A stretch of DNA of 64,000 nt from Rutpela maculata (Eukaryota; Arthropoda; Insecta; Coleoptera; Cerambycidae): contig OW386286.2 of the NCBI GenBank assembly GCA_936432065.2, positions 117,628,902 to 117,692,901 on the forward strand. The letters run 5' to 3'. Below, one piece after another: positions 25,701-37,700 of the stretch. The notes under the pieces were generated by a model. It was not told the DNA's origin. It searched no databases and saw nothing but the letters and a program-made list of their open reading frames with translations. A program made the translations under genes and the position numbers. How positions within the stretch are numbered: position 1 is the first letter of the stretch; each line of letters opens with the position of its first letter.

Positions 25701-28700
25701 GTGTGTGTGTGTGATTCTTATATGAAATGTAAACTTTCTGGGGGGCGAGACCGAAAAAAATCGAAAAATTTTTTTTCATCAGGTATAACTAAGGAACGCC
25801 CTAGCAACTATATTCTATTTTTTTTTCTATTACCTATTTCAATTTGGTATCTTTCGAAGTACTCGTACTGGTTACTCATTTTTAGAAGAGTACTTTCCAA
25901 ATTTTCCAAAAGTACTCATTTTTTAGAGTACTTCAAAAACAAGTACTCGTACTCAAACAGGCAGTAAATAACGGGAATATAAGCTAAGTGAGAAGTACAG
26001 AAGAAATGATAACACATACACGAGAAGAGGCATACCACAGCAACAATGGAGATAAACTGGAGGAAGAAGAGAAAGCACCCCGTTCATACTAGCTTCCATC
26101 AACGAACCGGAACCCTGTTAAAATCAACACAGCATCAACAAGGAAAAGACAGAGGCGTTCATCGGAAATCTGAGACGGTTTCTGGGGTGGGCAGGAGACG
26201 ATAGCAACAACAGCAAACTTGAAGAAGAGGACAAAAATAGTACACCAGGAGGAGGGCAAAATCATAACTTTTCACCTCAACTACCAACAAAAAGACGACA
26301 ACACGCCAATTGAGACTGTGTACAGGAAGCAGGGAAACAGGGAAACAACAGTGATAACAAATTTTGAGCTGTCAGGTGGGTGATGGTGTTTGAAGGGTAA
26401 TACATACCTCGGGACGTGTGATTGACAATTTGACAATTTTGTGAGTGGTGACATAATCCAGACCTAGGTACACCTTTTTGGTGTAATGCAATAGAACAAG
26501 TCAAAAAGAGAAGAGAATGGAAGGAAAGAGAAGCATCACTGATAGGGATTGTTGATCTTTGACTTTTGTTGGTGTCTGGTTTAACAGGAGTGCATTTTAT
26601 GATACTGCATGTTCTTTACGCTGTGGGTGTTATAATACAGTGTTGAAAATCTAATTTCAAACATCCTCTTAGGTAAATTATCAAGTGATGTTTTTCAGGC
26701 CAAAATGGTGCTCGTTGCTAAGTGAAAAATTCTACATTAAATTCCACACTAAAAACAATGAGACCAGGTTACACGTGGAAAACAACAACCGAGAAGATCA
26801 TGAACAAACTACCAAACATACTGGGAAAGAAAAGCAAGGAGCAAAATAAAATGAATTCCACAAAAAAAAATCGCAATGATATGTACTCTACCAGAACCAG
26901 AAACCGAGGAATCAGAACACTTAGAAGAAGAAAATTTGTAGAAGCAGAAATACAAAAAGAGGAGCACAAACATGCCACATCATGACACAATGCGGCCACG
27001 CATATCACATATACCTACAGACATATACTCTACCAGAAGCAGAAACGAAAGAATCAGAATACTCAGAAGAAGAAAATTTGTAGAAGCAGAAACACAAAAA
27101 AGAGGAGCATAAATATTAAATATCACAAACACAACGTGGGAAAGCATTTCAAAAACAACTACACTGCCCACCCCACACTCCTGTACCATGTGTCACGTGG
27201 CTCTCGCTGCTGACAACAATCATGACCCAAATCTAACCTAGCATCGGAAACCAAGGAATCAGAAGACTCAGAAAAAGAAGGCGAACCAAAAACACAAAAA
27301 AAGGAGCTTAAACGCTCCCTCACAATACAATGCGGTAATGCATCTCACAAATACCTACACCTCCCATCCCACATTTCTTTACCATGCGCCATGTGGCACT
27401 CGCTGCTGGCAACAAGCATGACCCTAGTCCAACCCAGCGTGGACGTAGCAGGACCAGCTGTATAATCCTTGGGAGTGGCAGAAATGCCTACCGCACGCTG
27501 GTAAATCAATCAATCAATCAATCAATCAATCAGTACTTTCCAAATTTTGCAAAAGTACTCATTTTTTAGAGTACTTCAAAAACAAGTACTCGTACTCAAG
27601 TTTTCACGAGTACTTTTTAAAGGTACTCGTTGTGAAGTACTCGTAAGTACTTTAGTGCGGTACTCTGCCCAGCTCTGAGTATACTATATTGTATTGTCAT
27701 CAGAGCTATACACAATTGTCAAATTTCATGATGATACGATTAGAAGTGGGTGAAATTCAGTTCTTTAGACCTTATTACATAGATAGATAGTTAGGTAGTG
27801 AGATTCAGGTGGACCTAATAAAAGCATGTTAAAAATGTTATTGAAATAAATGTTGTACGTAACACCTCCACAATTTTTTTTCTCGATATCTAGACTGCAA
27901 ATATATTTAATAATGGTTAAAAATTTCCTAGTTTTGGGAGGGAAAAATTCCATTTTTTGTCCAATTTTAAATAGCTGCTATTTTGTTTAGCAACATTCGA
28001 TAGATACGTACCAAGAAGCAAATTCAAGATGATTTTGTTAGCTTTAACTGAGGTTAAATAACCTATATTCCTAAAATATGTATTTATCAAGATATTTGCG
28101 AAAAATCCAATCACTCAAATTTTTCCAAAAAAAATTATTTTCAAAGACGCTCTACGTGTAGTAAAAAACCTAAATAGTAAAAAAGAAAATTCCTCCATGA
28201 TTGATTAGCTGAAGCAGTACACTTCAAGAAACTACATCAACTTTTTTTTATGCCTTTTTTTTTCTTGCAATAATTATAAAATTTTTTAATTTTTTTCTGT
28301 AATTCTTATCAGATTCAAGTGACTGTAGAAGACACTGTAATTAGAGTAAATATATGTGGTTGGTCGCATTTCAAAGATGATCATTAATAACAAATTCAGA
28401 TAAAAACTTGTTTACAAAAAATTTTTATTTTTTAAATAATTTATTTTTAGAAAAATAATGAGGATAATATCTGGTTAATTGTTTAGAAAGCTACAAAAAC
28501 TTTAGATCAATTTTTTTGTTAGAATGCAATTTAAAGGACAAGGACTAAATTTACATTTCGATTCTCATAAAAACACACTTTTTTAACAATAAATAGCTAT
28601 AACCTGGCCAATTCTTATCGTAGAGAGCTATACTAAAAATCAAATTGTAGGAAATTAAATTATCTTTGGACATTGTAATTAACATTTTTTTTGTAAAATT

Positions 28701-31700
28701 TTAGTTTTTGAGTTAATTACCAAAAACGCGCGTTGAAATTTGAATTTTGGAGAGGAGTGAAAAAAAACACTTAGGGCCGGTATTATTAACACATTTAAAG
28801 AGAGATTTAATCTAAAAGAAGTTCTAGCATCAAGAAAGTGCATTATCAAGTCATTTTACATACTAGATAGCCGTCAAACAATCATTTGCTTAAATGTCAA
28901 ATACTCGAGTTTTAAGTCTTAACACTTTCGATGCGCATGACCCTCATGAGGGTCGGTCCCGTTCTTAGCGCAGGGCGCACGATCCTTATGTGGGCCAGGT
29001 CATATTATGTATTATTATTATTATTATTATTATGCCAGCCAGTCAGCACTGAACAAGTGTGCATGGCTCTCCTGAGAGTCAGTCCAAAAAACATGGAATA
29101 CCCTGTATATACAATTTTTATTGACATTATTCGATTTCTGACACCTAATTATGCAATATTTTCGAAAAAGAAAACAGTCAGCGTGGGGGGTGACCCACAT
29201 CCTGAACGGCCTTTAAAGCTAACCTCAAATTTGAATTTATTTTTTCATTAACCTAACATTTGACCTTGTGAAACAAAGAGAAAATTAACATATCTCCTTT
29301 AATAAAGTTTTTGAATTTGCTAATATTTTTAATAATGGTTTTTCTACTTTTTCTTAATAATAACTCAACTACAGTCAACAAATAATATCAGAATGACGAC
29401 AACTAACACCAAAGTAACAGTAACTTAAGATAGAAACTTCAAATGAGTTACGATTCCGTCACTAAATATATGACTTTGATGTATAAATAACTTTATTTTA
29501 CATATCCTTAGTCGCTACCTAGTTTCAAGTTTCAAAGAACAATAAAAAACTTTCAGCTTTTAGTACAGTAACTAGAGGTTTTAACTTCGGAATAATCTCA
29601 TATTGAACGGATTTCGTTCATTTTTGGCAGTATAATAGTAAATGCTTCACAGAAAAGTTTCTATACTGTGCGAGGGCTTGCTAATTCATAAGAGGTGGAT
29701 TCCACCCCCTCTCAGGGGGTGGCACTTAAAAATATATATATTTATTGGAGCTGAAATAGAATCAAATTTTAAGAAGAAAAGGTTCTATGCAATTTTTCAC
29801 ATAAATTGATAGTTTTTAAGTTATAACAACTTCAAAATTGCTATTTTAGCTTAAAAAAAAAGGTATTTCCAAGCGGCTTTCGTCAAGTATCTAGAAAAGT
29901 ATTACTTTATTGAAAAAATGTTACATACCAATTACAGAAAGTACAAATTGAGAATTAATTATATTTTTTGTTTATTGATGTAGGATTAACAATTTCGGAG
30001 ATATTTAAGTTTATATTTAGTATCCAAGTGTTTCGAAATTACCTTTAAAGTAAAAAATTCATTTTTTTTTCTAAAGCAAGTGCTTTAAATGAGCAAACAC
30101 ATTTGAGCATCTAGGTAATGCTACATCTTAATGAAAAACTGTATTTGAGATAATTTTTTTTAATTACTGGCTAATTAGCGTAACAAAATGGCGACCTTTT
30201 TATATAAAAAAAGATAAATACGCACATTTTTCCGTCATAACTTCTTTATTTCCTATGCTACAGGAACGAGTAAAAAATAATTTGAAAGCGCAATTAATCG
30301 TCTTTAATTTCATTTCTTAGCATGCGTGACATAGGTGTCACAATTTCTGAGATATTTAACATTTAAACTGCATTTTTCGTCTTATAAACGTTAGGACGCC
30401 ATTTGCAAACGTTCATATCTCCAAAACTATTAAATCTATGTAAATAAATAAAAAAGAGAAATTCATTATTAGTTTATTAGCTTTATTTTTGGTCTCTACC
30501 CATTTTTCAATAAAACTAATATTTATTGAAATATCTGGAAAAGGAAAAAAAAAATTACGTTTTATCGAAAATACCCTTACAGTTCACTGTATTTTTTTCT
30601 AAAGCAAGTGCTGTATACAAACAAAAAAAATTGAGCATCTACGTCATGTTATATATAAATGAGAAATAGTGTTCGAAATTCCTTTTTTTTAATTACTGGC
30701 TAATTACAGTAACGAAATGACGACATTGTTATTAAAAAAATGTACAGGCGCACATTGCTTCGGTCATAACTTCTTTGTTTTTTATACTACAAAAACAAAT
30801 AAAAAAACAGTTGAAAGCTTAATTAATAACCTATTATTCCACCAATTAGTATCCTTGACGTAGGTGTCACAGTTTCTAAGATATTTAACTCTCACTCTAA
30901 ATAATTATCTTATGAACACTTGGGTGCCAAATGTAAACTTAAATATCTCTGAAATTATTAATCCTACATCAATAAACAAAAAATATAATCAATTCCCAGT
31001 TTGTACTTTCTGTAATTGGTCTGTAACATTTTTTCGATAAAGTAATACTTTTCGAGATACTTGACGAAAGCCGTTTGGAAATACCTTTTTTTTTTAAGCT
31101 CAAATCGCAATTTTGAAGTCGTTATAACTTAAAAACTATCAATTTATGTGAAAAATTGCATAGAATCTTTTCTTCTTAAAATTTGATTCTACTTCAGCTC
31201 CAATAAATATATATATATTTTAAGTGAAAGAAATTGCTTTGTATATATGCAACAGAATTTTTGTTTGCTCCAAACCATTTTTTTTTTAGTGTGTGATTGG
31301 CGGCCCAATTACTTACGAATTGATGAAGAAACTTACTTGAACCTTCTATCACTTGTCATCTCGTTGATTCAAAGAAGAATACAATGAGACCAGCAATAAC
31401 GGCACATGTTTACACAGGTCTGCCGACCTGCCATACACACGCTCAAGTATACTTGCGCAAACCCAACATGTACAAGTATACAATATAAAATTTCATCAAG
31501 TCTCATGTCACTTGTACAATCACAATACTTGTGCAAGTGTTATAAAACACACTTTCCAGTTTACTTGTACAATAAACTTGTGCATACATACCGTTCAAGT
31601 ATGCAGTTACGTCTGTAGCCGCCTTAATATTATACTCTTCTAGAATTCTATTAAGTTTCTGAGTTAGGCAAATGGATAACAAGAATCATGTAGGAATGAA

Positions 31701-34700
31701 CCACAAGTATAATAAAATCAATTGCAAGACAGCAGGCAACATTAATATGATAGAGTGGGGTGTGGTAAAGTTCCCAGAAAGTCACTGTTTGCACTCCGTC
31801 ACCACTACATAACCACAACTCCATTTAAACGTGGCCGAAACGTTGCGGTAACTGAAAAATATTCTATGGCATATTCTAATAATATTCTATGGCATATTCT
31901 ACGAATATTGCCATTTTCTTTTTAGTAATTTTATACCTTACTGAAACAGATTTAGTAAAATATGGTTGATAATATATATAGAAATGTTGGGCCTTTTAAC
32001 TTTTAACTAAATCGAGATTTAAATGGCTGAAAACACCGGCAGTAAACCTTAAAAAAGCATATCTCGGTCAATTTTTTATCAAATTGGACGGGACTTATAT
32101 CAAATTCAAGGTAACTTCATACTCTTCAAGTTAAATACTTTTTGATAAAATTCGTAGTTTTCAAAATATATTTTTTTTCTCCTTTTTAACATTTTTGCAA
32201 TTGTATTAACAATAATTTGTTTAAACAATTGATAAGGCAATAGCACCCCTTATTAACGGGTAAACATTTTTATAAATGTCATTTAGAAACCCATTAAAAA
32301 GGTTTTATCAGAATCGGTTAACTGTTTTCCGAAGTTTTAGCTGTTTTACATCTAAAGTGACCCCACTAATTGTTTGTTTTTCATTTTAAAGTAATGTGTG
32401 TTCATTGGTTGACAAAGATTTCAAAGGGGGAGGGGAGAGGCATTTTGTCACTACAAAATACTTACTTGTAGTCCAAGGCAACAGGAGTTACTTTTAGAAT
32501 ACTTCGAATAATTAAATGTTTTACTAATTTTCTCATGATTTACCTTAAAGAGTGCTCTGCAGTACTAGCAGCAGTTCTAAGTTCTTGAGCCAAACGATGA
32601 GAATGTAATTCATTTGTAGAATTATAATACCCTTGTCCACCAGCAGCCTCTTCTCCTCGTAGACTCTGATTTTCAAGTTTCAAGTGACTTAACTGCATCT
32701 ATAAATTAATATTTTATTTTAATACAATTGTGCAATGAATATGTACTACAAATTGTACAGGATTGCTACCACTCCCGACCATTCCTGACTTTTTAGGTTT
32801 TCCCTGACCAAATACGCAATTTTTCATAACTAAGGATTATTTGTAAAATGTTATACTTGTATTCACATAACAAAAATTAAAATTGATTAGTACACGTAAT
32901 GATTTCATTTCTATCTCTTGACATTTGATTGACGAGCACTTTCTACATAGCCAGCTGTTGGCGCAACTGGATCTTACTCAGAATATTCTAAGTTTATTTT
33001 TGACACTATACTGACAATTTTTAAAAATGAAAAAAATATATATGAAAATATCACATTCAGAGATCGCAGTGGGTTTTTCCCTCATCGGGAATTTTCCCAA
33101 AAATGGGTTTTTTCCTAGGAGGGTTAAAATGAAAAAAACCCGTTTTTTCCAATTTTTGAATTTACCGCCAATTTTAACTAACCTAACCTAACTTTTAGAC
33201 TAAAAGTTAGGTTAGAAATGTTCCCAAAAATGGGGTTTTTTCTTGGAAAAACCATTTTTGAATTTGCTGCTAACATTGAGACTAAAAGTTAGATTAGAAC
33301 TAAATAAAAAAAATAGCATTAAAGCCCTCTGTTATGAATACAATCAAATATACTTAACATATTTGGTATCAAAATGATGGTCTTTTAATGGTCAATTCAT
33401 TTTGATAAAAAAATATGTTTCCGGGGAAAAAACAGTTTTTTTTCCTGGGTAAAAATCCCAAAAAATAAAAACCTGGTTTTTATCCATCTCTGAATTCACA
33501 TTCCACAACTCTCAGCAGAGGAGTGGGAGTTTCCCTGACTATCCAGATTTCTCTGACATTTTTGAAATTTCAAAAGTCCCTGACAATTCCAGGTTATCCA
33601 GAAAAGTTGCAACCCTATTGTAAATGTACATTTTGTTTTCTTACCGTAAGATTTTTAACTTCTTGCTTCATTTTTAATACATTATTCTCTGCAGCAATTG
33701 CCCTCCTCTAGAAAATTAAAATTACACAATCAACAGAAAATACTAATATCTTACATACAAGATAATAAATAAATTTTTAATATCTACAAACGGTAAAAAA
33801 TATTATAAGACCTATATTAACGAATATTGCCATTGTATTATTTATATTGTTTAACGAATATTAATTTTTTTAAGCACAATATAAAGGACCCTGCACAAAA
33901 CTATAAGAAAAGGCCTTTCGGTCAAATTTTTTGAAATTTTAGGTAAAAGTTTTCCTGGTTATACTGAACAAAAGTTCTCATGGGCACAATGCTCAAAATT
34001 CAATAGTTCGGCCGCCAGTGGCCTTTAAATTCTAAAAATATAAAGTTCTTATATATAGTCTCTCGAGGTAAAGTTTTGACCCCAAAAGTTCTGTAACTGG
34101 ACCGCAAGACCTCTACTCTTCCATTTTCGATTGCGGGGAATATGATGGTCACAATACTTTCCAACATACCCTTCACCAACTAACCCTAAACTGGAGAAAC
34201 CGATTTTCCATTGCTAGGCTTGCAAGGGCTTGTCGGATCGGTTTTTTTGTCAATTTAAATAAAATAAGTAACGCTTGACCACAGGTGACCTAATCCACCC
34301 TGGGGGTTAAAACTACCGCCACTCCCATTAACAAAATGCCACGAAAACAACGAAAATCAGGAGGTGGAGAACACGATGGTGTCAATATTTCCCGACCTAC
34401 CCTTTACTCACTACCCTTAAATCGGGAAAACCATCCCCTTTTCCGATTTTCCGGTGCTGGGCTTGCGAGGCTTGTGGGATAGGATTTTTTCTCGTCAATT
34501 CGAACAAAATAAGTTAAATCTCTAATCAACCCGGGGGTTCAAGCAGCCTTTACACAAAGTAAACTTTTCTTTCAGTGGCTTGTAGGGAATTGATTAACAA
34601 GGGTCATTGGTATATGTAGATATTTTTGTTTTTCATTGATAATATACAACGTGACCTACCATGACATGTGGAAAATTTAACAATAGGTTGTCCCCACCGA

Positions 34701-37700
34701 AAGGAGTTAAAAAAATGAAAAATTAAAAAAAAAATGACCAAAAAATTGACCTTATTTTTTTGTAGAAATGCGCCGCCAATGACTCTAACTAATCTGACGT
34801 AATGTGGTACAACCATATCACTTTATCAAACTTGGGAATGACACTATTGACAGTAAAGTTGGAAAAGATAGAAGTGACTTTTTGATTTTAATCAAATCAC
34901 ACTACAAAAATAGTGAAATTAATCGAAATAAATCCAAAAGACAATGACCCTAGGCCAGGCAAGTCTGCATGTCTGCAATAGCAAGAGATATTTACAACAC
35001 GCTGACCGAAAGCAAACAACACGGCTCTCTTTGATTTGTGCTCTGCCACGCTTGCCGGCAACATTTTTTTTGCCAATTAAGGAAATGTAAACATCTTCAA
35101 TACATTCTTTCACAAGTAAGTTCGTCAACCTATTCCCGACCTACCTCAACATCAGCAGTGTACTTCGCAAATCTACTAATAATTTAATATACTAAATTAC
35201 CTCAGAACCCTCTAAAATTTTGCAGAGGCTTTCCCACATTGAAGACTAGTACACCATTTTATTTTCCGCATATCATGGTAAATCTCGTTTTTATTAATTC
35301 AATGATCATTTGTTACATCTCGTTGATTATGTACATTTCTAAGCTAATAGATCTTTCGACGCTTACAATTATAACCACACTGTTCAACCGAGTTGAAATG
35401 GACGTCACAGTCACTGAAGGAAAAGTTCACTTCATGTAAAGGCTGCTTGATCCCCCGGGTTGTTTGGATCTCGTCTGATCGAGGTTTATTCATTTTATTC
35501 AAATTAACGAGAAGAAATCCTATTCTACAAGCCCTCGCAAGCCTAGCAGCAGAAAATCGAAAAAGGGAGTGGGTAGTGAGTGAAGGGTAGGTCGAAAATA
35601 CGGTCACAAATGTGTTCCCCGCTCTCGAGAACGGGAGTATACCATATTGTTGTTTTCGTGGTATTTCGTTATTTGGGGTGGGAGTAGTTTCAACCCCCGG
35701 TGGGTTAGGTCACTCGGCGTCGATTTTTACTTATTTTATTTGAATTGGCAAAAAAAAAACAATACAATAAGCCCTCGCAAGCCTAGCACCGGAAAATTGG
35801 AAAAGGGGGTGGTTTTCCCGATTTAGAGTTTTTCAGTTTAGGGGGAGTGAGTGAAAGGTAGATCGGGAAATATCGTCACCATTGGGATCCTCGCCTTCAA
35901 AAACAGAGATATTCTGTTTTCCAGCTGATTTGCATTGTTTTCGTGGCATTTCGTTATTGGGGGGTAGGTAGTTTCAACCCCCCGGGGCGGGTTAGGTCAC
36001 CCGTGGTCAATATTTACTTATTTTATTCGAGTTGACAAAAAACCCAATCCTCGCAAGCCTAGTACCGGAAAATCGGAAGGTTTAGGGGTAGTGGGTGAAG
36101 GGTATGTCGGAAAATATTGTCACCATCGTATTCCCCGCACTCGAAAATGGAGGAGTAGATGTCTTGCTTTCCAGTCACAGAACTTTTGGGGTCAAAGCTT
36201 TACTTAGAGAATTTATCTAAAATTTCAAAAAAATTGACTGAAAGGCCTTTTCCTAGTAAATTTATATTATATGTCAACAGTTTCCTACTCCAATACAAAC
36301 TAATACCTAGTCAGAGATCAATTACATAATGGCAAATTTCACACATAAAATAATAAGCAAAAGGATTCCAAACACTGAACTATCAAATCATTGTAGACAA
36401 AAAATTGTTTTTGCTGCAGGTTCTCCAAAAAGAACAGTACGCTAAATTCAGATCTTTTTCTAAAAAAAAAACATTTCAAAATTCATTGAAGCATTAATCT
36501 CGGAATCTTGGTAAATTTTTTAAAATAAAGTCAGTGTCGATACTAAACCTTTGATCAAATTATAAGTTATCACTATAATTCATCTTTCAAAGTTGTTACA
36601 AGAAATATTCAAAATAACAACAGTTGAATAACCACAGGAATTTAGATTCATCATCCAGGCTAAAGGAATTATTCTCATTACAAAGAAAATAAGGCATGTT
36701 AAAAAATATAGAATACTACAGAGGTGTAGCTAGGCTATACTACGCCCGGTAACTAGTATCGAAACTGTAAAAACTTATTATTTTTCCAATTGGAATCGCA
36801 TATAACATACGGAGTACTTTTTTGGGGTAACTCTACAACAGCAAATAGGGTTATTTTACTACAAAAAAAGAGCAATAAGCTGTATGTACGGTTTGGGCTA
36901 TAGGGAATCTTGTAAATCTACTTATAATCGGCAAAAAATATTAATGCTACCATGTCCATACATAATCGGAATTTTAAAATTTGTGAAGAAAAATTTGTCA
37001 CAATTTAATTTTCAAAATTCATCATTATCCAACTTGTCATGTAGTCCAATCAATGAATGCCCAAAAGGGGATTGTAGAGAACATGGAGGAGGAGAGAATT
37101 TTCCTCTTCAGGAATGTGTTGGGGGTAGTTAGGAGGTAACCATACTAAAAGTCCCCGCCCCTAGACCCACCGCGTCGTTTCAAGGGGGGGGAGGAGGGAG
37201 GGAGGTGGAAAGGTTCATCTTTTTCGATTCTTCGCTTATAACTCGGAAATGATGCGTCGTACGGAAAAAGGTAATCTATGCAAAATTAAACATAATTGAA
37301 TTTCCTACAAGAATATTTATTTTCTTCCTATGTGTTATAGTTTATGAGATATATTCTCCAGACAAAATTGATAATTAATAATTAAATTAATTAGGTAACT
37401 TGAATATTTCTATCAAAGCGGTTTACCGTGGTCTGCTAATAAATCACAGTCACAAAACAATCTTTATTTTACAACACTCGACGTATTTACTAATGTAATA
37501 TTTTGTCGAAATCTATACATTTTCTTAAATATATAGTGTGACTCACTTAAAATAAAGACAACCCTTATAACTATTTTACTTTGTTTCCGATTTGAATCAA
37601 ATTTTACTCAAGCATAGAACAAATTAGGATCTACTTATGTCCAGAAAAACATTCGCCTGCTACAAGCACCTGCGGTACCAATGTATGCGAAAAAAAAAAA

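Larger units (their letters stand above)
23460..25825. mobile_element. 2.4-kb inverted-repeat element holding a piggyBac relic
   Basis: GGCAACTATTAGGGTGTTCC...CACCCCTAAAAAGTTTG...ATAAGAATTATCC..AAAATTTCAG on the left (about 23475-23577) is inverted on the right (about 25688-25812: CTGAAATTTTGTG..ATTCTTATATGAAATG..GGAACGCCCTAGCAACTAT). Between the arms lie, on the minus strand, a decayed piggyBac transposase (25200-24401) and a 95-codon frame (24083-23796). Confidence 0.6.
22447..27677. mobile_element. 5.2-kb hAT-type element with exact 8-bp duplication
   Basis: Ends CAGAGCTGGGCAGTACTC (22447) and TACTCTGCCCAGCTCTG (to 27677) are inverted, and AGTATACT is repeated exactly outside both (22439-22446, 27678-27685). 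CAG-starting inverted ends and an 8-bp duplication define hAT. The ends are rich in (G)TACTCG/CGAGTAC subterminal repeats. No hAT transposase is seen; the inside is filled by other insertions, so the original element was probably a few hundred bases. Confidence 0.85.

Noticed and set aside
28931..29251. 106-codon frame with a Leu run
   Set aside because: The hydrophobic run is the translation of a (TTA)n microsatellite, and the remainder has no match.
35239..35607. Overlapping frames on both strands at 35.2-35.6 kb
   Set aside because: They lie inside the foldback arm and centre, match nothing, and follow repeat sequence.
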